This document shows, piece after piece, positions 24,587 to 33,701 of a stretch of DNA of 64,000 bases. Below the pieces are notes generated by a model. The model saw nothing but the letters and a program-made list of their open reading frames with translations. It searched no databases and was not told the DNA's origin. Source of the stretch: an uncultured Eubacteriales bacterium (GTDB lineage Bacteria > Bacillota > Clostridia > Oscillospirales > Acutalibacteraceae); assembly GCA_934647945.1 (NCBI GenBank), contig CAKUFK010000002.1, forward strand, positions 282,517-346,516, read 5' to 3'. Made by a program: the position numbers and the translations under genes. Every line of letters starts with the position of its first letter. The stretch's first letter is position 1.

Positions 24587-26122
24587 TCAGCATAACGGTA
24601 CGAGCAGCATGGTGTCCTCGGGCAACACGTCCGCCGCCAGTCCGTTTTCCTCCATGACTGCCTCCATGGAGGTGTGACAGCTCTTCGCGATCTCCCACAG
24701 CGATTCCCCGCCGCCCGCGAAATAGATTTTCAGCGCGCAGCGCTGTTCCGCCTCGCTTTTGGCAAAGGGGGCGCTTTCATCCGCCGTCATCCCGGTAACG
24801 GCCACGCAGCTGTCCGTCATCATGCAGTGGCGGCTGACCCCGACCTGCACCCGGACATCCATCTGCTGGGAATTCAGGCTGAATTCCACCCCCAGCACCT
24901 CGAGCTCGGCGGTCATACTGCTGCATTTATCGGAAAAATCCAGGGTGAAATCCACCGGGCGCTCATAGTAGGAGATCATCCCGGCCGCGTCCTTCGCGAG
25001 CATGGAGACGAGCAGACGGCCGTCAACGGCCGACCCCTTCTCTTCGCAGCGGGTGGCTACCGGGGCGGCCTCACACCACATGTCGACGATCCCGGCCACT
25101 CCCTCGGGCGGCAGTTCGAGCGTCTCCTTGACCGGGCAGACGTCCTTTCGGATCCCGAGAAGCTGCTGGGTTTCCACCCGGCGGGTGTCCAGCTTGAGCG
25201 GGCAGCTCGTCAGATAGGCGTCGGTGATGATCTCGGAGGCACCCGTGCGGTAGCACTGGACCTGGGCCTGCAGCTTGATGGAGACCGACAGCAGGACATT
25301 TTCCCCGTTGGGATTCTGGGTGATATGGACATCGCACACCGTCACGTCCGCCCGGCAATCGCAGAACCATTCCTCATCCAGACCGTCGACATCGACGATC
25401 TGACTGAACGGGATCTCGTGCTCCACCCGGTCCATAGTCCCGGCGACGGTATCGTTCGCGTACAGGGTACACAGGAGCACCTCGCCCTTGAGGATGACCT
25501 TGCCCGGCATCATCTTGCAGTCCTGGACATTGGCCACCGCCTCGCTGCGGATGAGGGTCTCGGCCGGCAGCTTGCCTGACCCGAGCTCGAGCACCTCGCT
25601 GATGGTGAAGGGCTTTTCCGCCGACGAGGCCGGAACCGTATAATACAGCGGCTTGGTCCGGGTATAGACCCCCTCCCCTCTCGCGGAGGAAACCACCTCC
25701 TGGCCGCCCTCGGCCGTGACCTTCAGCTTGACGCTGAACGCCCCGTGGATATCGAGGCGGCGGGGGCTGGTGGCCCGGCAATTGACGTAGTTCGGCTTGG
25801 CATCGAGACGGATGCATGCGCCGACCCCGGCGTTTTTGACATTGAAGGTGCTGGTAAAGGGCTGCGTGAATTCACAGCTGCGCACGCATTTGCGGGCCTC
25901 GTCCAAATAGAGCACCCGCAGGTTGGCCACACCGTCCGCGATCAGCCGGTCCCCGCTTAGCTGCTTCGACTGCACCACCGGCTTCATGGTGCATTTGAGG
26001 ACCGCCGCGATATCGGGGAGATAATCGGGCAGTACAAAATCGCAGTCCACCGGCCGTTCATCAAAGTCGTCAAACAAGGATTCCGTGGTGCCGATGACCT
26101 TGTTTGTCACCTGAATGTCCAT
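24587..26122 (-). CDS. sipL: SipL-like spore coat anchor (DUF3794 plus LysM)
   Basis: This 511-residue protein starts with a DUF3794-type region, with FVLPDYLPDIAAVLKC near residue 32, followed by further SPOCS/DUF3794-like repeats to about residue 440. It ends in a LysM domain (about 460-511) with GGGESLWEIAKSCH and a C-terminal LLVPL. This is the organisation of Clostridioides SipL, whose LysM domain binds SpoIVA to tether the coat to the forespore. The adjacent downstream gene is spoIVA, which supports the assignment. ATG 26122 was chosen, with AAAGGAGAGG ending 6 bases upstream; the in-frame GTG at 26128 abuts that site. Confidence 0.93.
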   Translation of the reverse strand: MDIQVTNKVIGTTESLFDDFDERPVDCDFVLPDYLPDIAAVLKCTMKPVVQSKQLSGDRLIADGVANLRVLYLDEARKCVRSCEFTQPFTSTFNVKNAGVGACIRLDAKPNYVNCRATSPRRLDIHGAFSVKLKVTAEGGQEVVSSARGEGVYTRTKPLYYTVPASSAEKPFTISEVLELGSGKLPAETLIRSEAVANVQDCKMMPGKVILKGEVLLCTLYANDTVAGTMDRVEHEIPFSQIVDVDGLDEEWFCDCRADVTVCDVHITQNPNGENVLLSVSIKLQAQVQCYRTGASEIITDAYLTSCPLKLDTRRVETQQLLGIRKDVCPVKETLELPPEGVAGIVDMWCEAAPVATRCEEKGSAVDGRLLVSMLAKDAAGMISYYERPVDFTLDFSDKCSSMTAELEVLGVEFSLNSQQMDVRVQVGVSRHCMMTDSCVAVTGMTADESAPFAKSEAEQRCALKIYFAGGGESLWEIAKSCHTSMEAVMEENGLAADVLPEDTMLLVPLC

Positions 26123-26217
26123 GTACACCTCTCCTTTATGCTCTTGGCTTTTCTATCACCACTATATTCGCCCTGTCCACGGAGTATTCCAAGAGCTTGC
26201 GGCAGCGGAACAAAAAA

Positions 26218-26262
26218 GTCCCGCCCTCCGGCTCTGCTTGCGGCAAAGCCGGAGGGCGGGAC
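26218..26262 (-). terminator. Strong terminator downstream of the AGE epimerase gene
   Basis: A long GC-rich hairpin (outer arms 26218-26236 and 26244-26262, nearly perfect) is followed on the minus strand by TTTTTT. It ends the epimerase transcript before sipL. Between it and the epimerase stop another 10-bp inverted repeat (26382-26391/26409-26418) is present with no T-run. No gene is seen in 26263-26448. Confidence 0.85.
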
Positions 26263-26448
26263 GCTGGTAGATAAACCTATCCTCAGATTTTGCGGCCGGA
26301 CGGATTCTCGTGGGCGTGGGACCTGGGAGAGGCACTCACGGCGGCCGCTTTTGCACCGCCTGGGTTTTGTTGTACACGACATCCCCCGGAGAACCCTAAA
26401 AACAGGCCCTCCGGGGGACGTCGCGCTGCATCTTTATCAGTCAGCCGG

Positions 26449-27666
26449 TTACAGCAGGGAATCCAGCTCCGTCTCCTCCGCAAGGCTGGTCAGGATCCGG
26501 TCGCAGAGCATCAGGCAGCGCGGCAGATGGTAGGGCCCCTTCCACATGGAACCCTTCTGGGTATGGGAAACCGAGCCGTCCCGGTGGAGATACCCGTACC
26601 ATTCTCCCTGCTCCCGGTCGGGGAAATGTCCGAACGCATAGGCATGGACTTTTTCAAACCACCGCCAATACCGGTCCTCCCCGGTCAGTTTGTAAGCGGT
26701 CAGAGTGGAAATCAGCGCTTCGTTATGTACCCACCAGAGCTTCATATCCCATTCGAGCTGTTCACACGGCCGGCCGTCCACATCCACGAAATACAGGATG
26801 CCGCCGTATTTTTCATCCCAACCCCGTTCCAGCGACCAATCGAGGATCTGGAGCGCTTTCTCCAGCAACCCCCGGTCCTTTGTCTGCTGCGCCTGGTTCA
26901 TCAGAAACCAGGCATTTTCACAGGAATGGCCCGGATTGATGGTGCGCCCGGCTGGATTGTCCAGATGGGAGCCATCCGGCAAGACTGTTTCCAGCACGCA
27001 GCGCAGCGTGGGCTGATAGTGGATGCGCAGCAGGTCATCCGCAATCTCCCGGGCGACCCCTTCGTAATACGCCGCTTTGCCGGGATCGCACCGCCGCAGC
27101 ACCTGGGCGCTGCTGAGAAGCACCATCGGCACCGCCGCACTGCGCTCCTCCCGGGTGGAGGCATAGGTCTTGGGGGTGATCTTGTAGGGATCGGACGAGG
27201 GCTCACGGTAAAGACGCAGCATCAGGTCAAAGCAGGCTTCCGCCTTGTCCAGCGCGCCGGCGTCCCCAAAGGCCGCCGCGTATTCCGCCATCCCGACGAC
27301 GTAAAAGCTCTCGGAAAACAGATACCGCCGTTTCCGCAGCGGGCGTCCGTCCCGCGTGGTCTGAAAAAACATCCGTCCGTCGGTGTCTACGCAATGGCCT
27401 TCGAGAAAGCGCCGGGCGAGCTCCGCGCCCTCCCGCCACGCTTTCTGTTCCCCATACTGCCGGCATAGGGCGGAAAACGTCCAGAGGCACCGCCCCTGGA
27501 ACCACACCGACTTGTCATCGTTGTAACTCCGGCCGGCCCGATCAACCGAGGTGATGCACCCGCCGTATTCCCGGTCGAGCAGGTCGCTGCGCATCCAGAA
27601 GGGCATCACATCCTCCAACAGCTCCCGGCGGTAGAAATCCCGATAATCCATCAAGGTTTTTTTCAT
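26449..27666 (-). CDS. AGE-family N-acylglucosamine 2-epimerase-like protein
   Basis: This 405-residue protein has the alpha6/alpha6-barrel sequence pattern of the AGE superfamily (GlcNAc 2-epimerase, also called renin-binding protein). Landmark motifs are CLWTFSALC, the His motif NPGHSCENAWFL (about residues 240-251), and KLWWVHNEALIS (about 310-321), which carry the catalytic histidines in characterised members. Members interconvert N-acetylglucosamine and N-acetylmannosamine, or epimerise other sugars such as cellobiose; the substrate is not readable. ATG 27666 has AGGAGGAGAG just upstream. It is transcribed from its own promoter (27748-27776), divergently from the DUF4838 operon, so it probably belongs to the same glycan-processing locus. 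Confidence 0.88.
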   Translation of the reverse strand: MKKTLMDYRDFYRRELLEDVMPFWMRSDLLDREYGGCITSVDRAGRSYNDDKSVWFQGRCLWTFSALCRQYGEQKAWREGAELARRFLEGHCVDTDGRMFFQTTRDGRPLRKRRYLFSESFYVVGMAEYAAAFGDAGALDKAEACFDLMLRLYREPSSDPYKITPKTYASTREERSAAVPMVLLSSAQVLRRCDPGKAAYYEGVAREIADDLLRIHYQPTLRCVLETVLPDGSHLDNPAGRTINPGHSCENAWFLMNQAQQTKDRGLLEKALQILDWSLERGWDEKYGGILYFVDVDGRPCEQLEWDMKLWWVHNEALISTLTAYKLTGEDRYWRWFEKVHAYAFGHFPDREQGEWYGYLHRDGSVSHTQKGSMWKGPYHLPRCLMLCDRILTSLAEETELDSLL

Positions 27667-27747
27667 GGGCTCTCCTCCTCCTACGTCCGATGACAGGCTC
27701 GATTTCACGCAACCGTGTCAAGGCCGTCCGGACCATTGCTTTTTTTG

Positions 27748-27776
27748 AGTGTACCGCACTCCTCCGCAGATTTCAA
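27748..27776 (-). promoter_or_regulatory. Sigma-A promoter for the AGE epimerase gene
   Basis: Minus strand TTGAAA (27776-27771), 17-base spacer, TACACT (27753-27748). Two GGTTGTCC copies (27784-27791, 27796-27803; 12 bases apart) lie directly upstream of its -35 element. Confidence 0.75.
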
Positions 27777-27783
27777 CGGGCTG

Positions 27784-27950
27784 GGTTGTCCGTCTGGTTG
27801 TCCAAATTTGCCTTTTCCCTGTCGGGCGGCTATCCATATCTCTCGAAAACAGGGGAAAAAGGTGCTTAAAACAGCCAGTTTTTGACAAAAACCGGCCTGT
27901 TTTGCCCGCTATCGGGTCTCTGGTTGTCACTTTTTGCTCTGGTGGTTGTG
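27784..27950. promoter_or_regulatory. Candidate regulator-binding boxes between divergent promoters
   Basis: Four copies of GGTTGTS lie between the two divergent promoters, at 27784, 27796, 27922 and 27944, the first two as GGTTGTCC and the last as GGTTGTG. A 36-base imperfect inverted repeat (27868-27903, two mismatched pairs) sits between the pairs. The 22-base separation of the last pair suits an AraC-type activator. The locus encodes an AraC regulator at 31780. Binding is inferred. Confidence 0.5.
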
Positions 27951-27977
27951 AATATACAGCGGAAGCGCCCTGAGTTC

Positions 27978-28006
27978 TTGAAGTGCCGTTTTTTGTATGC
28001 TATGCT
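27978..28006 (+). promoter_or_regulatory. Sigma-A promoter of the rightward glycan operon
   Basis: TTGAAG (27978-27983), a 17-base spacer, TATGCT (28001-28006). Predicted start near 28013, leader of about 58 bases before the ATG at 28071. Confidence 0.75.
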
Positions 28007-28070
28007 GAACATGCACCAAGATATCCATGCGATTTTGGCAACTCTATATATAGAGGTAGGAGGAACATCC

Positions 28071-29768
28071 ATGGTAGGCAACCGCACCCCGGTGTATCCG
28101 GATCTGGTTCTGATCGAAAACGGCGTCCCCCGCGCGGTCATCGTCCTCTCTGAACAGCCGACCGAAAAGGCCAAGGCCGCGGCCGACGATCTCTGTTCCG
28201 TCCTGGAACAGATGAGCGGGGCCCGTCTCCCCATCGTCAGCGATGCCGCCTCTGTGGAAGGTACCCGCATCCTGGTGGGCGAATCCCATGAAACCGTCGC
28301 GCTCGGGATCGAAACACCCCACGGATATCCGGAAAACGAACGGGTACTGGTCCAGCGAAAAGGCGACTGCCTCGTCCTGCTCGGCAACGATGACGAGGTG
28401 TTCACCGGTACCGCTTTCGCCGTGACCATGCTGCTTGAAAAACTCGGCTGCGGCTGGTTCGGGCCCGAAGAGCTCTGGCAGGAGATCCCCCACAAGGAGA
28501 CCATCGCGGTGGGATACTTACATATCGACCACGTCCCCGCGTTCGAGTCCCGGCAGACCTTTGTATTCCGTCGGAATCCCGCGCTTGCGCGCCGCTGGTA
28601 CATGGGCGGCAGCAATAAGCAGATCGACCACGCCTACCACGCCCTTTTCCCGCGGGAGCAGTATTTTGAGCAGCATCCCGAATGGTACTGCCTGGTGGAC
28701 GGCAAGCGCAACCCCTACATCGATTGGTGGCAGATGTGCTACTCCAATCCCGAGGTGGTACAGGAAACCATCCGGAAGGTGGATCAGTACCTGACGGAGC
28801 ATCCGGACTGTACCCAGGCGGCCCTCTCCGCGAACGACGGATTTTTCGAGGGTTTCTGCGAATGCGAGGAATGCCGCAAAATGGGGACGCCCGGCGAAAC
28901 GATGGTCCGCTTTGTCAACCAGATCGCCGAAGGCCTGGAAGAAAAGCATCCCGACAGGCAGTTGATGTTCTTCATCTACTTCCCCACTTATGATCCGCCG
29001 CGGGTGAAAATACCGCTGCATAAAAATGTGATGCTGATGTTCTGCAAGGAATCGTGTATGTTTCATTCAGTGGATACCGGTCCCGATTGCGGATATCATA
29101 TTCGATATGCATACGATTTCGGACATACGTATTATGCCTTGCCCTTCCTGGAAAACGCCAAAAAGTGGATTGAGATGACGGGGTGCCGGAACGTTTCCAT
29201 CTGGGAGTGGTATTGTCCGGCAGCGGCCAATCCGATCTGGAAGGACCTTCCCTGGGTACAGGGGGATCTCGCCACCCGCAACCAGCGCTGCTTCAAGGAT
29301 ACGCTCGGCGCCCGTTACATCTATTACGATCAGGGCCCGGTGGAAAGCTATCACGACACCGAAGCGAGCTATCCCCTGCGCTGGCCTTTGTGGTATGTGG
29401 CGGCCAAGGGGATGTGGGACAGCCGGCCGACGGCCTCCGAGCTGCTGATGGACGCCTGCAAAAAACTGTTCGGACCCGCGGCGGACCTCCTTTTCTCCTA
29501 CTACAGCGGCCTGGCCGACATCAACAGCAACTGCCATGCGAAAGGCATCGCCTGGCACATGCCCGAACCCTACGAGCTGTATACCCCCGAAGCGATCGAC
29601 CGGATCGACCGGATCCTCGCCGGCGCGGAGGAACTGCTGCCGCTGCTGAGCGAGCGCGAACGGCTGCGGGTGGAAAACCAGCTTTCCCTGTGGAACAAAG
29701 CGAAGGGCGTCGTCAGGCAAAGCCGGCAGGACGCTCAAACCCAATCCGATACAGAGGAGCCGATGTGA
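28071..29768 (+). CDS. DUF4838 protein, cytosolic paralogue
   Basis: This 565-residue protein lacks a signal peptide. Its N-terminal part (about residues 10-130) resembles the chitobiase-like GH20b domain often found before glycosidases, with the pattern of VIVLSEQPTEKAK and a DDLCSVLEQMSGARLPIV stretch. The rest (about 140-500) is a DUF4838 TIM-barrel-like region with CGWFGPEELWQ, WYMGG, ANDGFFEGFCEC and the Trp-rich WEWYCPAAANPIW. DUF4838 proteins are putative glycoside hydrolases, uncharacterised as far as I know. ATG 28071 is chosen for GGAGGA 7 bases upstream; the frame stays open much further upstream but crosses the promoter. It is the first gene of the operon, and a lipoprotein paralogue ends the locus (48939). 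Confidence 0.85.
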   Translation: MVGNRTPVYPDLVLIENGVPRAVIVLSEQPTEKAKAAADDLCSVLEQMSGARLPIVSDAASVEGTRILVGESHETVALGIETPHGYPENERVLVQRKGDCLVLLGNDDEVFTGTAFAVTMLLEKLGCGWFGPEELWQEIPHKETIAVGYLHIDHVPAFESRQTFVFRRNPALARRWYMGGSNKQIDHAYHALFPREQYFEQHPEWYCLVDGKRNPYIDWWQMCYSNPEVVQETIRKVDQYLTEHPDCTQAALSANDGFFEGFCECEECRKMGTPGETMVRFVNQIAEGLEEKHPDRQLMFFIYFPTYDPPRVKIPLHKNVMLMFCKESCMFHSVDTGPDCGYHIRYAYDFGHTYYALPFLENAKKWIEMTGCRNVSIWEWYCPAAANPIWKDLPWVQGDLATRNQRCFKDTLGARYIYYDQGPVESYHDTEASYPLRWPLWYVAAKGMWDSRPTASELLMDACKKLFGPAADLLFSYYSGLADINSNCHAKGIAWHMPEPYELYTPEAIDRIDRILAGAEELLPLLSERERLRVENQLSLWNKAKGVVRQSRQDAQTQSDTEEPM

Positions 29769-29769
29769 C

Positions 29770-31752
29770 ATGACGACGCTGACATTTGACGAACTGACCA
29801 TCCGGGCGGGCCATTTGGGCGGAGAGAGCAGCCTGCCGTCCATCCTGCCCGTACTCAATGTCCAAACCGAAAAAAGCGCCCGGCTGGACGAAGACGACGA
29901 AATTTTCTTCGACATCGGCAAAATCCGGAGCATCTTCCCCTATAATCAACAGGATCTGTACGACCGCGCGCTCGATCCCCAATCTTTCCGCACCGCGGTG
30001 CTGGAAAACGACTTCCTGCGGGCGGTGTTCCTGCCGGAGCTCGGCGGACGGCTGTGGTCCCTGTTCGACAAAAAAGCGGGCCGGGAGCTGCTGTACGTCA
30101 ACGACGTGGTGCGCTACTGCAACTTAGCGCTGCGGAACGCCTGGATCAGCGGCGGGGTGGAATGGAACATCGGCATGATCGGGCACAGCCCCTTCACCTG
30201 TGCGCCCCTGTTCACCGCCCGCCTCGAGGCCGGGGACGGCACCCCCATCCTGCGGATGTACGAGTACGAGCGGCTGCGCGGCATCACCTATCAGATGGAT
30301 TTTTCGCTGCCGGAGGGTTCGCCTCTCCTGCTCTGCCGCATGCGGGTCACCAATTTGCAGAACAAGACCATCCCCATGTACTGGTGGAGCAACATCGCGG
30401 TGCCTGAAACCCCCGACCGCCGCATCGTGGTACCGACGGATGAGTCCTATTACAGCTTTTGGAGCACAGTGGCGAAAACCCCTATCCCGATGCGGGCGGG
30501 CAAGGACGTCACCTATCCGGTCAACACCGAGTGCTCGATGGATTACTTCTACCGCATTCCGGAGGAGAACCGGAAATACATCGCCTGTCTGGACAAGGAC
30601 GGCTATGGGCTGGTCCAGACCTCCACCCGCCGTCTGAAAGGCCGCAAGCTGTTTGTATGGGGACAAAGCGAGGGCGGACATACCTGGCAGCGGTTCCTGA
30701 CCGACAAAGCCGGCGATTACTCCGAAATCCAGGCCGGGCTCGCACGCACACAGTACGAGTGCATTCCCATGCCGCCCTGCTCGGCATGGGAATGGGTGGA
30801 AGGCTATGGTGCGATGTCCGCCGACCCCGCCAAGGTTCATGGCGGATGGCCGGAGGCCCGCCGCGAAGTGGAACAGCGGCTCGAGGAACGCATGCCCGCC
30901 GACGCCCTGGAAGGGATCCTGATTCGTTCCCGGGCCGATTATGTGTTCAAAAAAGGCGATCTCATCCAAAACGGGTCCGGGTTCGGCGCCCTCGAAAACC
31001 GCCGCCGGCAGCAGACGGGGGAACGGCTGCTGCCTGAACATCTGGACTTTGGAGAACCGGGGGACGCACAGCGGCACTGGATGGAGCTGCTCGAAACCGG
31101 CCGTCTGCCGGAGCCCCGGCCGGACGAGGTGCCCCCCTCCTACCTCGTGGACGATGCCTGGTTCGACCTGGTGCGGCGTTCGCGCGAACAGGACGGTCGG
31201 AACTGGTACGCCGCGTACATGGAAGGCCTCTTCCACATGAGCCGGGGGGCCTATCCCGAGGCTGAGACGTGCTTCGAGGCCTCCCGGGCGTTGCAGCCCG
31301 CCTGCTGGAATCTCTACGCCCTGGCAATCTGCCGCTATGCGCAGCGGGATACCGAAGGCGGCGTCCCCTACCTCCTGGAGGCCATGGACCGGCGCCCCGA
31401 GGATGTATCCCTGGCCCGGGACGTGTTCCGCTTCCTGCAGGAATGCGGGCAATATGACCGGATCGTGGAGCGCTATACTGCCTTCTCCACGCAGCTCCAG
31501 CAGGACGGGAAGCTCAAATTCTATCTGGCCAGCGCCTATGCCCATCTGGGAGAGCTGGACAAAGCCGAGGAGCTCCTGTATGAAAACGGTTGTCTGGTGG
31601 TGCCGATCATCCGGGAGGGAGAGATGTCCCTGACCTCCCTGTGGTTCTATATCGAAGAGCAGAAGTATAAGAACCGGGGCGAACCGTTCGATGAAAATGC
31701 CGTGCAGCCCCCCGCTTTCCTCGATTTCCGGATGGGGGTAGCCGACGTTTAG
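29770..31752 (+). CDS. DUF5107 and tetratricopeptide-repeat protein
   Basis: This 660-residue protein starts 1 base after the previous stop, a tightly coupled arrangement. The N-terminal half (about residues 45-340) resembles DUF5107, a galactose-mutarotase-like beta domain, with VFLPELGGRLWSLFDKK and GGVEWNIGMIGHSPFT. The C-terminal part (about 475-640) is made of helical repeats of TPR type (for example WYAAYMEGLFHMSRGAYPEA). Family members known to me are often longer, around 1,100 residues with additional repeats; this version is compact. No signal peptide is visible, so it acts in the cytosol, probably on imported sugar. Activity is unknown. Confidence 0.8.
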   Translation: MTTLTFDELTIRAGHLGGESSLPSILPVLNVQTEKSARLDEDDEIFFDIGKIRSIFPYNQQDLYDRALDPQSFRTAVLENDFLRAVFLPELGGRLWSLFDKKAGRELLYVNDVVRYCNLALRNAWISGGVEWNIGMIGHSPFTCAPLFTARLEAGDGTPILRMYEYERLRGITYQMDFSLPEGSPLLLCRMRVTNLQNKTIPMYWWSNIAVPETPDRRIVVPTDESYYSFWSTVAKTPIPMRAGKDVTYPVNTECSMDYFYRIPEENRKYIACLDKDGYGLVQTSTRRLKGRKLFVWGQSEGGHTWQRFLTDKAGDYSEIQAGLARTQYECIPMPPCSAWEWVEGYGAMSADPAKVHGGWPEARREVEQRLEERMPADALEGILIRSRADYVFKKGDLIQNGSGFGALENRRRQQTGERLLPEHLDFGEPGDAQRHWMELLETGRLPEPRPDEVPPSYLVDDAWFDLVRRSREQDGRNWYAAYMEGLFHMSRGAYPEAETCFEASRALQPACWNLYALAICRYAQRDTEGGVPYLLEAMDRRPEDVSLARDVFRFLQECGQYDRIVERYTAFSTQLQQDGKLKFYLASAYAHLGELDKAEELLYENGCLVVPIIREGEMSLTSLWFYIEEQKYKNRGEPFDENAVQPPAFLDFRMGVADV

Positions 31753-31779
31753 ACACGACCAGAAACGGAGGAGTGTCCT

Positions 31780-32685
31780 TTGCTGCGTGGCTTAAAGTTC
31801 CACTTCGACAATGAATATGTTTCCGAACCGGTCCACTACGGCCCGGTCCTGCTGTGGCAGATCGGGGACATCGGCTGTGATCCCGGATATCTGGTCAAGG
31901 ACCATGAACAGTATTGCTATGAGATCACCTGTGTAGTAGGGGGATGCGGCACCATTTCAAGCGGCGGGGCCGAATATCCAATCCGCAAGGGACAGCTCTA
32001 TCTCAACCGTCCGGGTGAGATCCATCGCATCCGATCCGATTTGATGGATCCCATACGGTATTTCTACCTCGGTTTCGATTTCGACCGCGCTCATATGAAC
32101 CCGATGTGGACGGCGATCAAAACATCGTTCGATGCCTGTGAGCATCCGCTGGTGGAGGATCTGTTCGACATCAATGCCTCCTTTTCCGCCGCGTTCAATG
32201 AAATGATGACCAAGGACGACGTGGCCCAGGAGCTCATACGCGGCTCGATTTATCAGATCCTGCTGCAATCCCACCGGGCTTTCAACCGCAAGAAACCGCA
32301 GCGCTACATTTCCGGGCTGTCGACGGAGCAGGCGAGCCAGCTAGTCTATTCCATCATCAACTATATCGACGCCAATGTCTGCGCCATCGAATACCTCCAT
32401 GATATCAGCAATCAGGTGGGATACAGCTATACCTATATCTCCCGCCTTTTCACCAAGGTCGTGGGCAAATCCCTGCAGGCGTATTACAACGAAAAACGCT
32501 TCGACAAGGCGGTCAGCCTGCTCAAGATGGGGATGCAGAGCAAGGATATCGCGAACCTGCTGAAATACAAAACGCTGAACAGTTTCAGCAAAGCCTTCAG
32601 CAATCATTTCGGCATGTCCCCCTCCGAGTATCGGGATATGCTCAAAAAGCAGGAAGCCGAGGCGCATACGAGTGAACTTCCCTGA
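31780..32685 (+). CDS. AraC-family transcriptional regulator
   Basis: This 301-residue protein has an N-terminal cupin-like sensing domain (about residues 20-110, with GGCGTISSGGAEYPIRKGQ and RPGEIHRI) and a C-terminal AraC/XylS DNA-binding domain with two helix-turn-helix units (about 195-290), ending FGMSPSEYRDML. A TTG start at 31780 is used because GGAGGAG lies 6 bases upstream. Sugar-responsive AraC activators of this type commonly regulate neighbouring transport genes. The likely targets are the divergent promoters at 27748-28006. It lies between the DUF5107 gene and the ROK-like gene in the same operon. Confidence 0.9.
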   Translation: MLRGLKFHFDNEYVSEPVHYGPVLLWQIGDIGCDPGYLVKDHEQYCYEITCVVGGCGTISSGGAEYPIRKGQLYLNRPGEIHRIRSDLMDPIRYFYLGFDFDRAHMNPMWTAIKTSFDACEHPLVEDLFDINASFSAAFNEMMTKDDVAQELIRGSIYQILLQSHRAFNRKKPQRYISGLSTEQASQLVYSIINYIDANVCAIEYLHDISNQVGYSYTYISRLFTKVVGKSLQAYYNEKRFDKAVSLLKMGMQSKDIANLLKYKTLNSFSKAFSNHFGMSPSEYRDMLKKQEAEAHTSELP

Positions 32686-32734
32686 GACCACCCGGTTCGC
32701 CGTCAACAACTTTGTAGGAGAAATGAGGCCAATT

Positions 32735-33622
32735 ATGAAAATTATGGGACTTCATTGCGGAAGGGTGGGTATCCGGGGGCTGGTGTGTAACCACAACGGC
32801 CGTATACTCAATACCGCGCGGATGGCCGTTTCAGCGGAAAACGGCGCGATCCCTTATCTTCAGAATATCCAGTCCTTGATCAATACCCTGGCACAATCCA
32901 ATGCCGGCATTGACTGCGTCGGCATCGTCACCTCCGGACAGATCAATCCGCAAAGCGGCCTGGTCACCAAAACCGTGATCCCGGGATTCCTCGGCACCGA
33001 TCTGCGTGCCCTGGTCCGGTCGGTACTCGACACCGAGGTGTATGTGGAAAACTGCGCAAACGCTGCCCTGCTGGGCGAACATTGGCTCGGCGCGGCCAAA
33101 AAGCACCGGGATGTGGTGCTGATAAAACTGGGCAGCGAGGTGGAATTCGCCGCCATGATCGACGGACGGCTCCAGCCGGACGCCGCGGCCGAACGTGCCC
33201 GTTTGCTCCCCTCGATTTCGGACGCCGCCGCCATTTCCTCAGAAAGCCTGTCCCGTCATCTGGAACTAGCCCTCGGACACAGTGCCTGCTTTGAAGAATA
33301 TCAGGAACTGTACCGAAAGGGCCATCCCGGCATCACCGCGGTCATCCGTGAATTCGCGGCCAGGCTCGCTGAGACACTGTGCCACGTGGACGAGCTGAAA
33401 AACCCCGAGATCATCCTTGTGGGCGGGGAGCTGGCCGTCTGGTTCGATTCTCTGTGCCCGCTTCTCAAAGCGGAAATGGCCACCCGGAAGATCACCGTCC
33501 CTGTCCGGGAGGGGCTTCTCGGTGCCGACGCGGCATCCCTCGGCGCGGTGCGGATCTGCCTCGATCAGTTTATGAACAAAAAACAGTCCATAACGGCTGG
33601 ACTGACCGCCAGCCGGGCATGA
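32735..33622 (+). CDS. Degenerate ROK-family protein, probably non-catalytic
   Basis: This 295-residue protein has the ROK (repressor, ORF, kinase) fold pattern but lacks several family landmarks. The first phosphate loop is GLHCGRVGIRG instead of a DxGxT-type sequence. The catalytic Asp in the usual ENDAN motif is replaced by Cys107 in VENCANAALLGE. The ROK zinc motif with its Cys cluster is absent; LKNPEIILVGGELAVWF retains the later nucleotide motif. A kinase function is therefore unlikely; a sugar-sensing or regulatory role is inferred. ATG 32735 has GAGG 6 bases upstream; a start at 32723 is possible. The longer frame overlaps the AraC gene by 14 bases. Confidence 0.8.
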   Translation: MKIMGLHCGRVGIRGLVCNHNGRILNTARMAVSAENGAIPYLQNIQSLINTLAQSNAGIDCVGIVTSGQINPQSGLVTKTVIPGFLGTDLRALVRSVLDTEVYVENCANAALLGEHWLGAAKKHRDVVLIKLGSEVEFAAMIDGRLQPDAAAERARLLPSISDAAAISSESLSRHLELALGHSACFEEYQELYRKGHPGITAVIREFAARLAETLCHVDELKNPEIILVGGELAVWFDSLCPLLKAEMATRKITVPVREGLLGADAASLGAVRICLDQFMNKKQSITAGLTASRA

Positions 33623-33701
33623 GGCAGGCGGCATATCCCACCGCCATGGGCGGACCGACCCGTCCATAACCTCCGGTACTGCGAAAGGAATGGGCCAAAA
33701 C

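Noticed and set aside
26123..26217. A possible sporulation sigma-E promoter upstream of sipL
   Set aside because: GGAATACT and GAATATAGT on the minus strand are suggestive, but the fit to the sigma-E consensus is too weak to annotate.
27882..28070. An upstream extension of the DUF4838 frame to 27882
   Set aside because: It would cross the promoter at 27978-28006, lacks a ribosome site, and the GGAGGA before 28071 marks the real start.
30124..31545. A 473-codon antisense frame within the DUF5107 gene
   Set aside because: Antisense shadow of a high-GC gene.
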